A stretch of DNA of 64,000 bases from Pseudomonas sp. LS1212 (lineage in GTDB: Bacteria; Pseudomonadota; Gammaproteobacteria; Pseudomonadales; Pseudomonadaceae), in assembly GCF_024741815.1 (NCBI RefSeq), contig NZ_CP102951.1, positions 434,001 to 498,000 on the forward strand, in the 5' to 3' direction. The position numbers and the translations under genes are program-made. Below the pieces are notes generated by a model that did no database searches, was not told the DNA's origin, and saw only the letters and a list, made by a program, of their open reading frames with translations. The first letter of the stretch is position 1. Each line of letters begins with the position of its first letter. Positions 1 through 8,900 of the stretch are shown in pieces.

Positions 1-33
1 GGCTTGCCCGCGATCGAGCGCGAAGCGGTCGCA
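1..33. repeat. Partial REP-like element at the window edge
   Basis: The first 33 bases contain the string GGCTTGCCCGCGAT followed by GCGGTC. This matches the right arm of the palindromic repeat at 12752-12843, which reads GGCTTGCCCGCGATAGC and ends in GCGGTC. It is probably the end of a Pseudomonas REP element cut by the window boundary. The other arm is not visible. Confidence 0.5.
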
Positions 34-38
34 ACAAT

Positions 39-341
39 TCAACGACCGGCGCTGTCCTCAATGCCATCGAGCAAGGCATCGACCAGCGCCTTGGCCGATT
101 CCGCCGTATGCAGGAGAGACCAGACGAGGCTGCGGCCCTGTTCGTCGACCTTTTCGCTGAGTTGATACGCCGTTTCGCAGGTGCATTTCAGCAATAGCGA
201 GGCATGCACCAGGGCATCTTCGGCATGGATGCCTTCACGCACGGCAAACAGCGGCGCATGGCCGGCGTCGCAGGAGCCGAAGGCGGTGGTGGCGGTTTGG
301 GAGATTGAGCCGAGGGGTGGATCGGGAACGATTTTTTTCAT
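39..341 (-). CDS. Small DUF3077-type protein of unknown function
   Basis: A 100-residue protein starting MKKIVPDPP and ending GIEDSAGR. The ATG at 341 is chosen because AAAGGTGT lies just upstream on the coding strand; an in-frame ATG at 386 would add 15 residues (METNCMQRH...) without a better ribosome site. The opening KIVPDPP, the central LFAVREGIHAEDAL and the helical LLKC segment resemble the short Pseudomonas-restricted DUF3077 family, whose function is unknown. There is no signal peptide or membrane segment. The protein is probably cytoplasmic and helical in its second half. The upstream region on its coding strand holds the structured repeat at 397-540, so its expression may be controlled post-transcriptionally. 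The DUF assignment is from memory; DUF6124 is another small Pseudomonas family it could be confused with. Confidence 0.7.
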   Translation of the reverse strand: MKKIVPDPPLGSISQTATTAFGSCDAGHAPLFAVREGIHAEDALVHASLLLKCTCETAYQLSEKVDEQGRSLVWSLLHTAESAKALVDALLDGIEDSAGR

Positions 342-396
342 GGCGACACCTTTAATTTGATGGCGCTGCATACAGTTCGTTTCCACACGAATGGGT

Positions 397-540
397 GGCA
401 GCTGTGTGCGGGGTGGAAAACCAGGGAAAGGTTGTCAAAACCCGGCAGACCCGAAGGTCTCCCGCGCACAGCTGCCATAAAGACACCAGCGACAACTTTT
501 CCCCCCGGGTTTCCACACCCGATCGCTGAACCTTCAGCGA
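397..540 (-). promoter_or_regulatory. Structured region with interleaved inverted repeats upstream of the DUF3077-type gene
   Basis: Four pairing blocks are visible. Arm A1 (397-412) is the reverse complement of A2 (461-476) with one mismatch over 16 bases. Arm B1 (413-436) pairs with B2 (491-516) through matching ends GTGGAAA and GTTGTC, with an imperfect middle. The order is A1-B1-A2-B2, so the two pairings are interleaved and could form a pseudoknot or alternative structures. A short hairpin AGACC-CGAA-GGTCT sits between B1 and A2 (about 448-460), and a perfect hairpin TCGCTGAA-CC-TTCAGCGA lies at 523-540. The block begins 55 bases upstream of the start codon, as expected for a leader, but it could also be a mobile repeat. 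No coding gene is supported between 342 and 622. Confidence 0.5.
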
Positions 541-622
541 CCGGAACAGCTTAGTGGCAGTGCTTCCCGGGGAACAGAAGCGCAGATCGACAGACCGCGT
601 AGGATACGTCTTAGGACTCCAC

Positions 623-3600
623 TCAGTCGAGCTTGTGCACCGGCGGCTCCGCAGTCGGCTTGCCTACGTTCGCCGCCGGCTGGATCGGCAACAGGGTCTT
701 GTCCAGGCTTTCGACCGGCACCATCTTGTATTCCTGGCCCTGCATGTTCTTGAGGTAGATCTCCATCTGCCGGAAGGAGATGTTGATCTTCTGCTTCTTG
801 AACTCGCGATTGATGTACCGGTTGATCTCGTCGAGTACCGGGTTGCGGTCGCCAAGGTCACGCACGTGCATGCGCAGTTCGTGGTCCAGGGTGCTTTCGC
901 CGAAGTTGAGGAAGTAGACGATCGGCTCCGGCTCCTTGAGTACCCGCGGGTTTTCCCTGGCCGCCTTGAGCAGCAGCGAGCGGACCAGGTCCAGGTCCGA
1001 GCCGTAGTCCACGCCCAGTTTCAGGGTGACCCGGGTGACCGTATCGGTGAGCGACCAGTTGATCAGTTGCCCGGTGATGAAGGTCTTGTTCGGGACGATG
1101 ATGTCCTTGCGGTCGAAGTCGGTAATCGTCGTGGCGCGGATGCGGATCTTGCTCACGGTGCCCGACAGGTTGCCGATGGTGATGGTGTCGCCGATACGCA
1201 CCGGACGTTCGAACAGGATCATGATGCCGGAGATGAAGTTGGCGAAGATCTCCTGCATGCCGAAGCCCAGGCCCACCGACAGCGCGGCGACCAGCCATTG
1301 CAGCTTGTCCCAGCTGACCCCGAGGGTCGACAGGGTGGAGACGAAGCCGATACCGGCAATCGCATAGGACAGCAGCGTAGTCGTGGCATACGCGCTGCCC
1401 TGGGCCAGGTTGAGGCGCGACAACACCAGTACTTCGAGCAGGCCCGGCAGGTTGCGCGCCAGTGCAACGGTGATGCCGATGATGACCAGTGCCCCGAGCA
1501 TGTCGCCCATGCTGATAGGTACCATGCTCATGGCCGCACCGGTGCCGCTGGTGTATTCGTACAGGGTGATGTTGTCCAGGTAGGCGAACACGCTGATCAG
1601 GTCGGCCCAGACCCAGTACAGTGCACCCATGAAGCAGCCGAGCAGGGCCAGGCGAATCAGGCGCAAGGACTGTTGGTTGACCTGCTCGATGTCCAGCGTC
1701 GGCTCTTCGACGACGGCTTCGGGATCGCCGCCTTCCTTGACCGCCAGGCGTTTGCTCAGGGCGCGCTGGTAGGCCAGGCGCCGGGCCGCAACGGCCAGGC
1801 CACGGACGAAGCCTGCCTCGATGATGATCCAGAACATCAACAGGTACAGGGTGTCGATCAGGCGGTCGGTGAGCTTGAGGGCGGTGTAGTAGTAGCCGAA
1901 GCACACCGCGACGAACAGCGCGATCGGCAGCAAGGTGAACGCCACGCCCACTGTCTTGCGGAACAGCGAGGTATTGCGGTGCGTCGGGCTTCCCATCAAC
2001 AGCCGGCTCAGGAGCCAGGCCATCAACGCGTAGCAGGTCAGGACCACGCCAATGCCGAGCACGTCATCGGCCAGGGCCGAAGGCTGATGCTCGGCGATGG
2101 CGACCACACCGACCAGCGCGAGCACGACGAGGCCCAGGCGGCGGATCCAGCCACGGAGGAATTCGACTTGCGGCTTCTCCCAACGGAAATGCAACTCGGC
2201 CACACCGCCCGGCGCAAGGATCCGGTAGGCGGTATAGAACACCAGCCAGGCCTGGGAAATCTGCAGCAGGGCGGCACCGAGATTGGCGTTTTGCCCGCGT
2301 GCGTCGATTTGCAGTGCCAGGCCGCACAAGGCCAGCGCCAGGGCGCCGGGCATGGCCAGTAGGATATTGATCAGAATCGCCTGCGGGGTATGCCATTGGC
2401 TGTCGCGCTTGAAGTGGCCGACATCCTGATGGACCTTGTTCAAGCGGGCATAGAGCTGACTGCGTCGCCACAGCAGGGCGCCGATCAGCAATAGCAGCGG
2501 CAGGAACAGCAGTGGCCGTTGGGTCAGGCCATCGCCCAGCTCTTTCAGGCTCGAGGACCAGGGCAGCGTCGCGATTTGCTGCGATAGGCGGTGGGGGACG
2601 GTTTCCATCCATTCCAGGTCCAGCAGTTTGTTGCTGGGGATCCAGAACATCTGCTCATCGAGCGTTGCGCGCAGGTTCTGCGCGGTGCTGAGCAGTTGCT
2701 TCTGATTGAGTTGCAGGGTAATCGATTCGTTGAGCAGGGCGCTCAATTCGCGGTTCAGGCGCTCGAGCAGGTCGCTACGGGTGATGGCCAGTTCGAGCAG
2801 GGTCTTGCGCAGCTGCGGCGTGACTTGTTCCGGTGGTTGGCTGGCCAGCAGCTTGTCGACGTACTCGCTGGGGTTGCTGATCTGTTCGCGTTGCTGATTG
2901 ACTTCGAACTGATACAGGCGGATGTCGGCGATCTGGTCGGCCAGGTCTTTGTCGAGCCTGAGGTGTGGCAGCGACTGTTTCTGCTTGTAGAGAATCTTGG
3001 ACAGCAGCAGGCTGCCCTTGAGCACGCTGATTTGCTCGTCCAGGGCCTGGTCGCTCTGGGTCAGGGTATCGAGCTGCTGCTTGACCTGGAGGTTCTGCTG
3101 GGTCAGCTCGTTGAGGCGGTCGGTGCTGCGCAGCAGGTAGTCGGAGAGCTTGACGTTGGCCGCGCTTTCGGTGGCCAGCAGGCTGCTGCCCCCGGCTTTT
3201 TGCGCTTCGATCGATTGCTCGGTGACGGTCTGCTGGGACTGGGCCAGGCGCTTCTGGTTGATCAGCGTCTGCAGGTCCTGGATTTCCTGTTCCAGGCGCG
3301 CGCTGCGTTCGAGCAGCAGGTCCTTGCGGCTGTTGCCCAGGTCTTGCAGCAGGCCGTTGCCGGCCAGTTCCTGGCGACGCAGGGCGGTCAGGGCATTGAG
3401 CGAGGCAAGTTCGGCATTGAGCTGGTTGCGCTGCTCGGGCGACAGCACTTTGCCGGCCTCTTTGCCCGCCTTGAGCAGTGTATTGATCTGCTGGATGCGC
3501 GTCTGGTTGTTGCTGATCTCGGCCTGGGCGCGTTCGGGGCGGGTCTGGGCGGTGATGCTCAGGGTCGTGGCTTCGGCCAGGGCCTTTTGCAGTTCAGCCT

Positions 3601-3988
3601 GCTGAGTGCTGCGCTCGGTCAGCAGTTGTTCGAGCTCCGGCACCTTGAGGCTGGCATAGCGTTGCTCGACGGGGACGACCTTGGTGAGCTTGAGCTTGGC
3701 CAGCTCACGCTGGTTTTCGCCGGTCTGGCGGGGCGCTTCGTTGAGCTGCTTCTTTACGGCTGCCAGGCGCTTTTCGCTATCTTCCTTGCTCGCCAGCAAG
3801 CCCAGGGTCTGTTCCAGCACCTGCTGCAAGGCCTTTTGATCGGCCTCGGGCAGTTTGCGCTCGGCGATCTTGTCGAGGCTTTGCTGTACCGCAGTGCTTG
3901 AAGGAGGAGATTCGGCTGCCTGGACAGTGGTGACAGACAGGCATAACCCCAAAAGGGCCGAGGTCAGAAAAGTACGCGCAATGGACAT
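623..3988 (-). CDS. mscK: MscK/KefA-type mechanosensitive channel
   Basis: A 1121-residue protein, the length expected for the large MscK branch of the MscS superfamily. Residues 1-24 form a signal peptide ending near VQAAES. Residues of about 30-480 form a periplasmic region rich in Glu, Gln and Leu that should be helical or coiled coil. About ten or eleven membrane segments follow, and the C-terminal MscS module is clear: the pore-lining helix in the GLGFGMQEIFANFISG region, then the beta domain with FERPVRIGDTI and the FDRKDIIVPNK loop. The channel opens under membrane tension to release solutes during hypo-osmotic shock; MscK gating in E. coli is also K+ dependent. It begins 36 bases after the stop of the cation/proton antiporter on the same strand, so the two are probably co-transcribed. 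Confidence 0.93.
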   Translation of the reverse strand: MSIARTFLTSALLGLCLSVTTVQAAESPPSSTAVQQSLDKIAERKLPEADQKALQQVLEQTLGLLASKEDSEKRLAAVKKQLNEAPRQTGENQRELAKLKLTKVVPVEQRYASLKVPELEQLLTERSTQQAELQKALAEATTLSITAQTRPERAQAEISNNQTRIQQINTLLKAGKEAGKVLSPEQRNQLNAELASLNALTALRRQELAGNGLLQDLGNSRKDLLLERSARLEQEIQDLQTLINQKRLAQSQQTVTEQSIEAQKAGGSSLLATESAANVKLSDYLLRSTDRLNELTQQNLQVKQQLDTLTQSDQALDEQISVLKGSLLLSKILYKQKQSLPHLRLDKDLADQIADIRLYQFEVNQQREQISNPSEYVDKLLASQPPEQVTPQLRKTLLELAITRSDLLERLNRELSALLNESITLQLNQKQLLSTAQNLRATLDEQMFWIPSNKLLDLEWMETVPHRLSQQIATLPWSSSLKELGDGLTQRPLLFLPLLLLIGALLWRRSQLYARLNKVHQDVGHFKRDSQWHTPQAILINILLAMPGALALALCGLALQIDARGQNANLGAALLQISQAWLVFYTAYRILAPGGVAELHFRWEKPQVEFLRGWIRRLGLVVLALVGVVAIAEHQPSALADDVLGIGVVLTCYALMAWLLSRLLMGSPTHRNTSLFRKTVGVAFTLLPIALFVAVCFGYYYTALKLTDRLIDTLYLLMFWIIIEAGFVRGLAVAARRLAYQRALSKRLAVKEGGDPEAVVEEPTLDIEQVNQQSLRLIRLALLGCFMGALYWVWADLISVFAYLDNITLYEYTSGTGAAMSMVPISMGDMLGALVIIGITVALARNLPGLLEVLVLSRLNLAQGSAYATTTLLSYAIAGIGFVSTLSTLGVSWDKLQWLVAALSVGLGFGMQEIFANFISGIMILFERPVRIGDTITIGNLSGTVSKIRIRATTITDFDRKDIIVPNKTFITGQLINWSLTDTVTRVTLKLGVDYGSDLDLVRSLLLKAARENPRVLKEPEPIVYFLNFGESTLDHELRMHVRDLGDRNPVLDEINRYINREFKKQKINISFRQMEIYLKNMQGQEYKMVPVESLDKTLLPIQPAANVGKPTAEPPVHKLD

Positions 3989-4024
3989 AGGCAGGGGTCG
4001 GAATATCTCGCAAAGAATGGAAGT

Positions 4025-5767
4025 TTAGAGGAACAGCCCAGGACCAGGGCGACTACCTTCGGGGAATTTGACGCCCACTTTGAGGATCTTGTTCCCTTCC
4101 ATGACGGCAACGGTCCAGATTGTGCTGTTCCATTCGATCTGGTCGCCGACGATTGGTTCGCCGCCAACCTTCTGTGCAATGAATCGGCTGAGCGGCATTT
4201 TCGGATCCAGGCCGTCAAGTTTCAACCCGTACAATGCCGACACGGCCCCCAGTTCTGCGTCTCCCTCGAGGACGAAGTCGCCGAAGAAGCGCAAGTCGAG
4301 ACCGCGTTGAGGCGCCTGGCTGAACAGTTTCCCCAATGCTGGCAAATTGTGTTCGTGGCCGATCACGCAGAGCAAATCACCGACTTCGAGGGTGGTACTT
4401 CCCGACGGATGGAGCAGTTGCTGACCCCGAAACAGGGCCGCGATGCGGGTACCTTCGGGCATTTTCAGCTCGCGAAGGGCTGCACCGATGCACCATTTTT
4501 CAGCACCGAGGCGATAAACGAACATCTCCCATTCGCTGGTGACGTGCACCTCGAGCGCTGAGCGGGAAATGGGCGCCGGGTCCGGCGGTACGGTGACCTT
4601 CAGCAGCTTGGCCACCCAAGGCAGGCTGGTGCCCTGTACCAGCAGCGAAACCAGCACGATGAAAAATGCCAGGTTGAAGTACAGCTGCGCATGGGGCAGC
4701 CCGGCCATCAACGGGAACACGGCCAGAATGATCGGTACCGCGCCGCGCAGGCCGACCCAGGAAATGAAGGCTTTTTCACGCCCATGGAAGGCCTTGAAGG
4801 GCAGCAGGCCGGCCAGCACCGACAGTGGCCGGGCGACCAGGATCATCCACAGCGCCAGGCCGAGCGCGGGCACGGCAATGGGCAGCAGGTCATGGGGCGT
4901 GACCAGCAGGCCCAGCACCAGGAACATGCCGATCTGGGACAGCCAGGCCATGCCGTCGAGCATGTGCAGGATGCCGTGGCGGCTGCGCACCGGGCGATTG
5001 CCGATGACCAGGCCGCATAGGTAGACAGCCAGAAAACCGCTGCCGTGCAGGGCGTTGGTCAGGGCGAACACCGCCAGGCCACCACTGATCACCAGAATCG
5101 GATACAGGCCTGCTGCCAGATGGATCCGGTTGACCAGTTGCAGCATCAGCCAGCCGCCGCCCAGGCCCAGAATGCCGCCGATGCCGAACTCGCGGATCAG
5201 GTGGGTCAGCAGGCCCCAATGCAGGCCGGTCTGGCCGCTGGCAAGCATGTCGATCAGGGTGACAGTGAGAAACACCGCCATCGGGTCGTTACTGCCCGAT
5301 TCGATTTCCAGGGTGGCGGTCACCCGTTCGTTCAGGCCCTTGCCGCCGAGCAGGGAGAAGACCGCCGCGGCGTCGGTCGAACCGACGATCGCCCCGATCA
5401 ACAGCCCCTGGATCATGTTCAGGTCGAACAACCAGGCGGCCATCATGCCGGTCAGGCCGGTGGTGATCAGCACGCCGATAGTTGCCAGCGATAACGCTGG
5501 CCAGAGCGCCACGCGGAAACTCGCCACCCTCGTGCGCAGGCCGCCGTCGAGCAGGATCACGGCCAGCGCCAGGTTGCCGACAAGGTAGGCCGTCGGGTAG
5601 TTGTCGAAAATGATGCCGGCGCCATCGACCCCGGCGGCCATGCCGACGGCGAGGATGATGACCAGGATCGGGATGCCGAGCCGCGAGGACAGAGAGCTGA
5701 CCAGGATACTCGCACCTACCAGCAACGCGCCGATCAAGAACAGGCTGTTGATGGTCGTCGCATTCAA
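4025..5767 (-). CDS. cvrA: K+/H+ (cation/proton) antiporter, CvrA/NhaP2 family
   Basis: An inner-membrane CPA1-type antiporter of 580 residues from the chosen TTG start at 5767, which encodes (M)NATTINSLFLIG. A GGAG ribosome site lies eight bases upstream of this TTG, and the resulting length equals the family norm. An in-frame ATG at 5830 would add a basic, non-hydrophobic leader unlike the family. About twelve membrane segments occupy residues 1-390; the conserved IVGSTDAAAVFSLL motif provides the ion-exchange acidic residue. The cytoplasmic tail contains a TrkA-C/RCK_C-like domain (MPEGTRIAALFRG, GDLLCVIG) and a CorC/HlyC-like domain to the end. It exports K+ or Na+ in exchange for protons and controls cell volume at low osmolarity, which fits its pairing with mscK. 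The divergent neighbour is the toxin-like gene. Confidence 0.9.
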   Translation of the reverse strand: MNATTINSLFLIGALLVGASILVSSLSSRLGIPILVIILAVGMAAGVDGAGIIFDNYPTAYLVGNLALAVILLDGGLRTRVASFRVALWPALSLATIGVLITTGLTGMMAAWLFDLNMIQGLLIGAIVGSTDAAAVFSLLGGKGLNERVTATLEIESGSNDPMAVFLTVTLIDMLASGQTGLHWGLLTHLIREFGIGGILGLGGGWLMLQLVNRIHLAAGLYPILVISGGLAVFALTNALHGSGFLAVYLCGLVIGNRPVRSRHGILHMLDGMAWLSQIGMFLVLGLLVTPHDLLPIAVPALGLALWMILVARPLSVLAGLLPFKAFHGREKAFISWVGLRGAVPIILAVFPLMAGLPHAQLYFNLAFFIVLVSLLVQGTSLPWVAKLLKVTVPPDPAPISRSALEVHVTSEWEMFVYRLGAEKWCIGAALRELKMPEGTRIAALFRGQQLLHPSGSTTLEVGDLLCVIGHEHNLPALGKLFSQAPQRGLDLRFFGDFVLEGDAELGAVSALYGLKLDGLDPKMPLSRFIAQKVGGEPIVGDQIEWNSTIWTVAVMEGNKILKVGVKFPEGSRPGPGLFL

Positions 5768-5970
5768 AGGCAGTACTCCGGGTGGGCTGGTCAGGCGGGC
5801 GCAGGCACGAATATGCAGTCTGCGTGCCAACAGATTCTAACCTGTGCAGATGTCGAACTGTCAAAGCTGTTTTGGGCCAGCGTTGCCGCACAGTAGTAGT
5901 TATTTATCACCGTCCGCCATCCGAACTTGCGCAACATCCTTGATCTCACTACCCGGATCAAGGAACGAGG

Positions 5971-8900
5971 ATGAATCAGCCGGACCAGAGCGCCAACCCG
6001 CCAGCCGACCCAACAACAACCGTGACGCCCAATCGGGCGCATCAATCCCTGTCCAATACCCAGCTGACGAGCATGCAGTTGCAACGACTCATGGGCGCGG
6101 CCCCGACATTCCACGATTCGATTCGTAATGCGTTGTTTGCAATTTTCGGTGCCGACTCAGACCAGATGTCGTTGACCTTCAGGCCGCCGGCGCCGATTCC
6201 CGGCTTCACCCGCACGCTGACGCAAGCCGCGGCGCAGCTGCTGCGGCAGCCGCGCGTCGATTTCACGGAGCCTGCAATTGAACCTGGCGTGGTAACGAGG
6301 CAGGTATTGGCGCGAATGAACCTGACGCTAGACCAGGCACTGGCAAGGGTTCAGGGCGTCAATCTTGAAAAACAACTTGTCCAGGATGCCACTGCATATT
6401 GGAAGGCCTCGAGTGCTGGCGACACGCGTAGCCGATTGCAAATTGCCACGCAGCTTAGGCAAACCGGTTTCTTCGACAAAGCGCAGTTGCTCTACGCAAC
6501 CGAGCAATTGAGCGCTCTGGGTTTACGCATGGCCAGGGCTGTTGTGGATTACCCCATCGAGATAGTGCGTCGCACCGAAAGCGGCGACATGAGCGGGGTG
6601 AGCGTCTGGAAAGTAAACATATCGGCGCCTGATGGCAGCACAGTGCGCATGGCCGACGCGCTCATGATCGGTGCGGATACGGGGAAACAGATTTTGTACA
6701 TTCCCGGTTTCCAGCAGGAGGTTTTTGAGTATGCCTCCCGTACCGAGCTCATGCAGGCGTTCAATGCCGCCTTTGCCTCCCGGGACAACACCGCACTTTG
6801 GCGCCTGCTGGAGTACGCCACGCGCAATCGGCTGCTATCGAGCGGCACGCTGCAGTTGCAACAACCACTCCAGTTCCAGTTTGCCAAAATCGAGGACAAT
6901 CCGTTCCAGAGAACCCTGTTACGCAGTATTCGCCATGAAATCATGGGTGCATTGAGCATGGCTCGGGGGGCGGCTTATGAGCTGCGTGGCGAAGAGGTCA
7001 TCGATATTTCCGGTACAGATGCATTGACCGCCGCTGCAAGTATCGACGCCGGACGCATGCAGCGATTCGGATACGGTGTCTGGCGCAAGACTCGCCTGGC
7101 CTTGTGCCAGAGACTGGCGGTCGATGCGATCAGGCATACGGGCGATATATCGTTCGCCAGCTTGTCGATCGACGTGCCGCAACGACTGCGCCAGCAGAAG
7201 GTCGAGGTTTATGAAAGCGCTATCGCCGCCTTTGTAGGCGCGGCCGACAAGGCCACGCCCGAACTGCGACGTTATCGTGAAGCCTATTCCCTCTGGCAGA
7301 CTGCTCACGACAAGGGTGAGCAAATTGGCAAGGATCTGCTCAACAGCAACCTTGAGCTTGATCAGGGCTTTTGGACGGGGCGGGATGAAAATCTGTCGAA
7401 CCGTACCGACGTTCTGGTTCAAGCCCGGGGCGAAGGGTTGCTCCAGGAGGCCTTGCTGCAAAAATTCGAAAGACAACTTACTGATACCCAATACGCACGG
7501 ATCAAGGATGTGGTACGTGGCGAGGCGGGTTCGGTCGTCACCCGTTTGTGCATCATGGCAGGCCAAAACAGTCTCGAGCTCAGCGGTGCGCTGGTTTTCA
7601 CCACGGCTGCTGCGTTGAACCAGCCAGAGTCGGTTGAGCCTGCGATGCTTTTCGTGCCTGGCAGTGCGGGCGGCCTGCAGAAGTTCCGAACCCTGGCCGA
7701 GCTCAAGGCACGGGTTGCCCGAAGCCTTGAGCACGGTGCGCAGACGGTGTTCGTGCAATTGCTTTCAATGCAGGCGCGTTCACTTTTGCCCCGGGTTCTG
7801 GCAACCGAATCGATCGTGACGCCGGTGATTGAGGCCAATGCGATTGCGTACAGCGTTCAGGCCCAGCTTGACAGCTATGCCGAGCAGGCCGGCGCGGCTC
7901 AAAGAGGGGAGCGACCTTATACCGATGCCGACACCCTTGAGGCTACCGTGCAGCGCCTGCGTCTGGATACGACGAGTAATTTCAGCGTCCCGCAAAGCCA
8001 GGCCAGGGATAGTGCCTTTGCGAAAGTTACCGAGCAACGCAGGAAAGCCTCGGCGCGGGCGAAGTTGCCGCAGTGGCTGCGCAATGCTGCGTCACAGGTG
8101 CAATTGGCGTATGCAAGCCAGCTACGAATATACAGCCGCAGCCTGGGGTATTTTGAGCGGCAACTGACGCAACGCCTTCCCGATCTCGCGGCGTTCACTC
8201 GCCAGCAGCTGGTTGCGCAACTGAAGGCCGACCTCAATGTAGAAGTCGATCCCGAGCAGGTGCTGATCGACATTCCCGACAAGGTCGCTGTGCATACTTA
8301 TGGCGATGCATTCGACCCTGCCGAGGAGGTGCCCGGCACCCAGCGAACAGTCTTCACGCTGGCGCGGCTGGCGCAAACCAATCTCAACGCCTCCGATGGG
8401 CAGATGTTGCTGCGCATGAAGTATGCCCGCATCACTTATGGGAAGGCGGCTGTCACGGCCGAAGGCATCACCTCGCGTTACTTGATCAAAACCATTCCTG
8501 CGCTGGATGTCGCCGGCCAGTACCAGCGGCGAGTCATGGCGGCTTACGCTCCCGGGGAAGAGCTGACCGTGGGTCAGGCTGAATGGATGCTCAAGCCCTG
8601 CGAGCAAGCCATGGACCTGGAGGCGATTGCGGCCAGAGAGCAGCATTGGCTCAGCGAGCAAGAGTACTCCCTGTTGATCACCGCCAGCGCCGCGCGCACG
8701 GCAGAGGGCTTGCTCTACAACGGCTTTGACATTGGGTTTTACCGTCTTCGATTGAAGGCTGATGCTGATGCCGATGCCGATTCCGATGCCGCTCAAGCGT
8801 CGCCGAAAACGTTGATTGGGCCGCTGTGCTTGCAGGACCGAAAATCCGGAAAAACGCTGATTTACCTACCCAACGTACCTCAGGGGCGCGCGTTCCTGGC

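Noticed and set aside
357..554. A 65-codon open frame over the repeats upstream of the DUF3077-type gene
   Set aside because: Its sequence simply follows the inverted-repeat block; no ribosome site or conserved peptide is recognised.
554..2362. A 602-codon open frame antisense to mscK
   Set aside because: Its composition is the complement of the MscK coding region, and no ribosome site or family likeness is visible.
2591..3901. A 436-codon open frame antisense to the MscK periplasmic region
   Set aside because: Gln/Leu-rich composition is an artefact of the coiled-coil codons on the true strand.
5830..5970. A Hrp-box or other type III promoter before the toxin gene
   Set aside because: No GGAACC with a CCAC element at the right spacing was found; no claim on delivery system can be made from the promoter.
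8758..8790. Short GATGCN repeat in the toxin gene, possibly a slippage site
   Set aside because: It encodes an Asp-Ala run in frame and has only about five imperfect six-base units, so phase variation is not supported.
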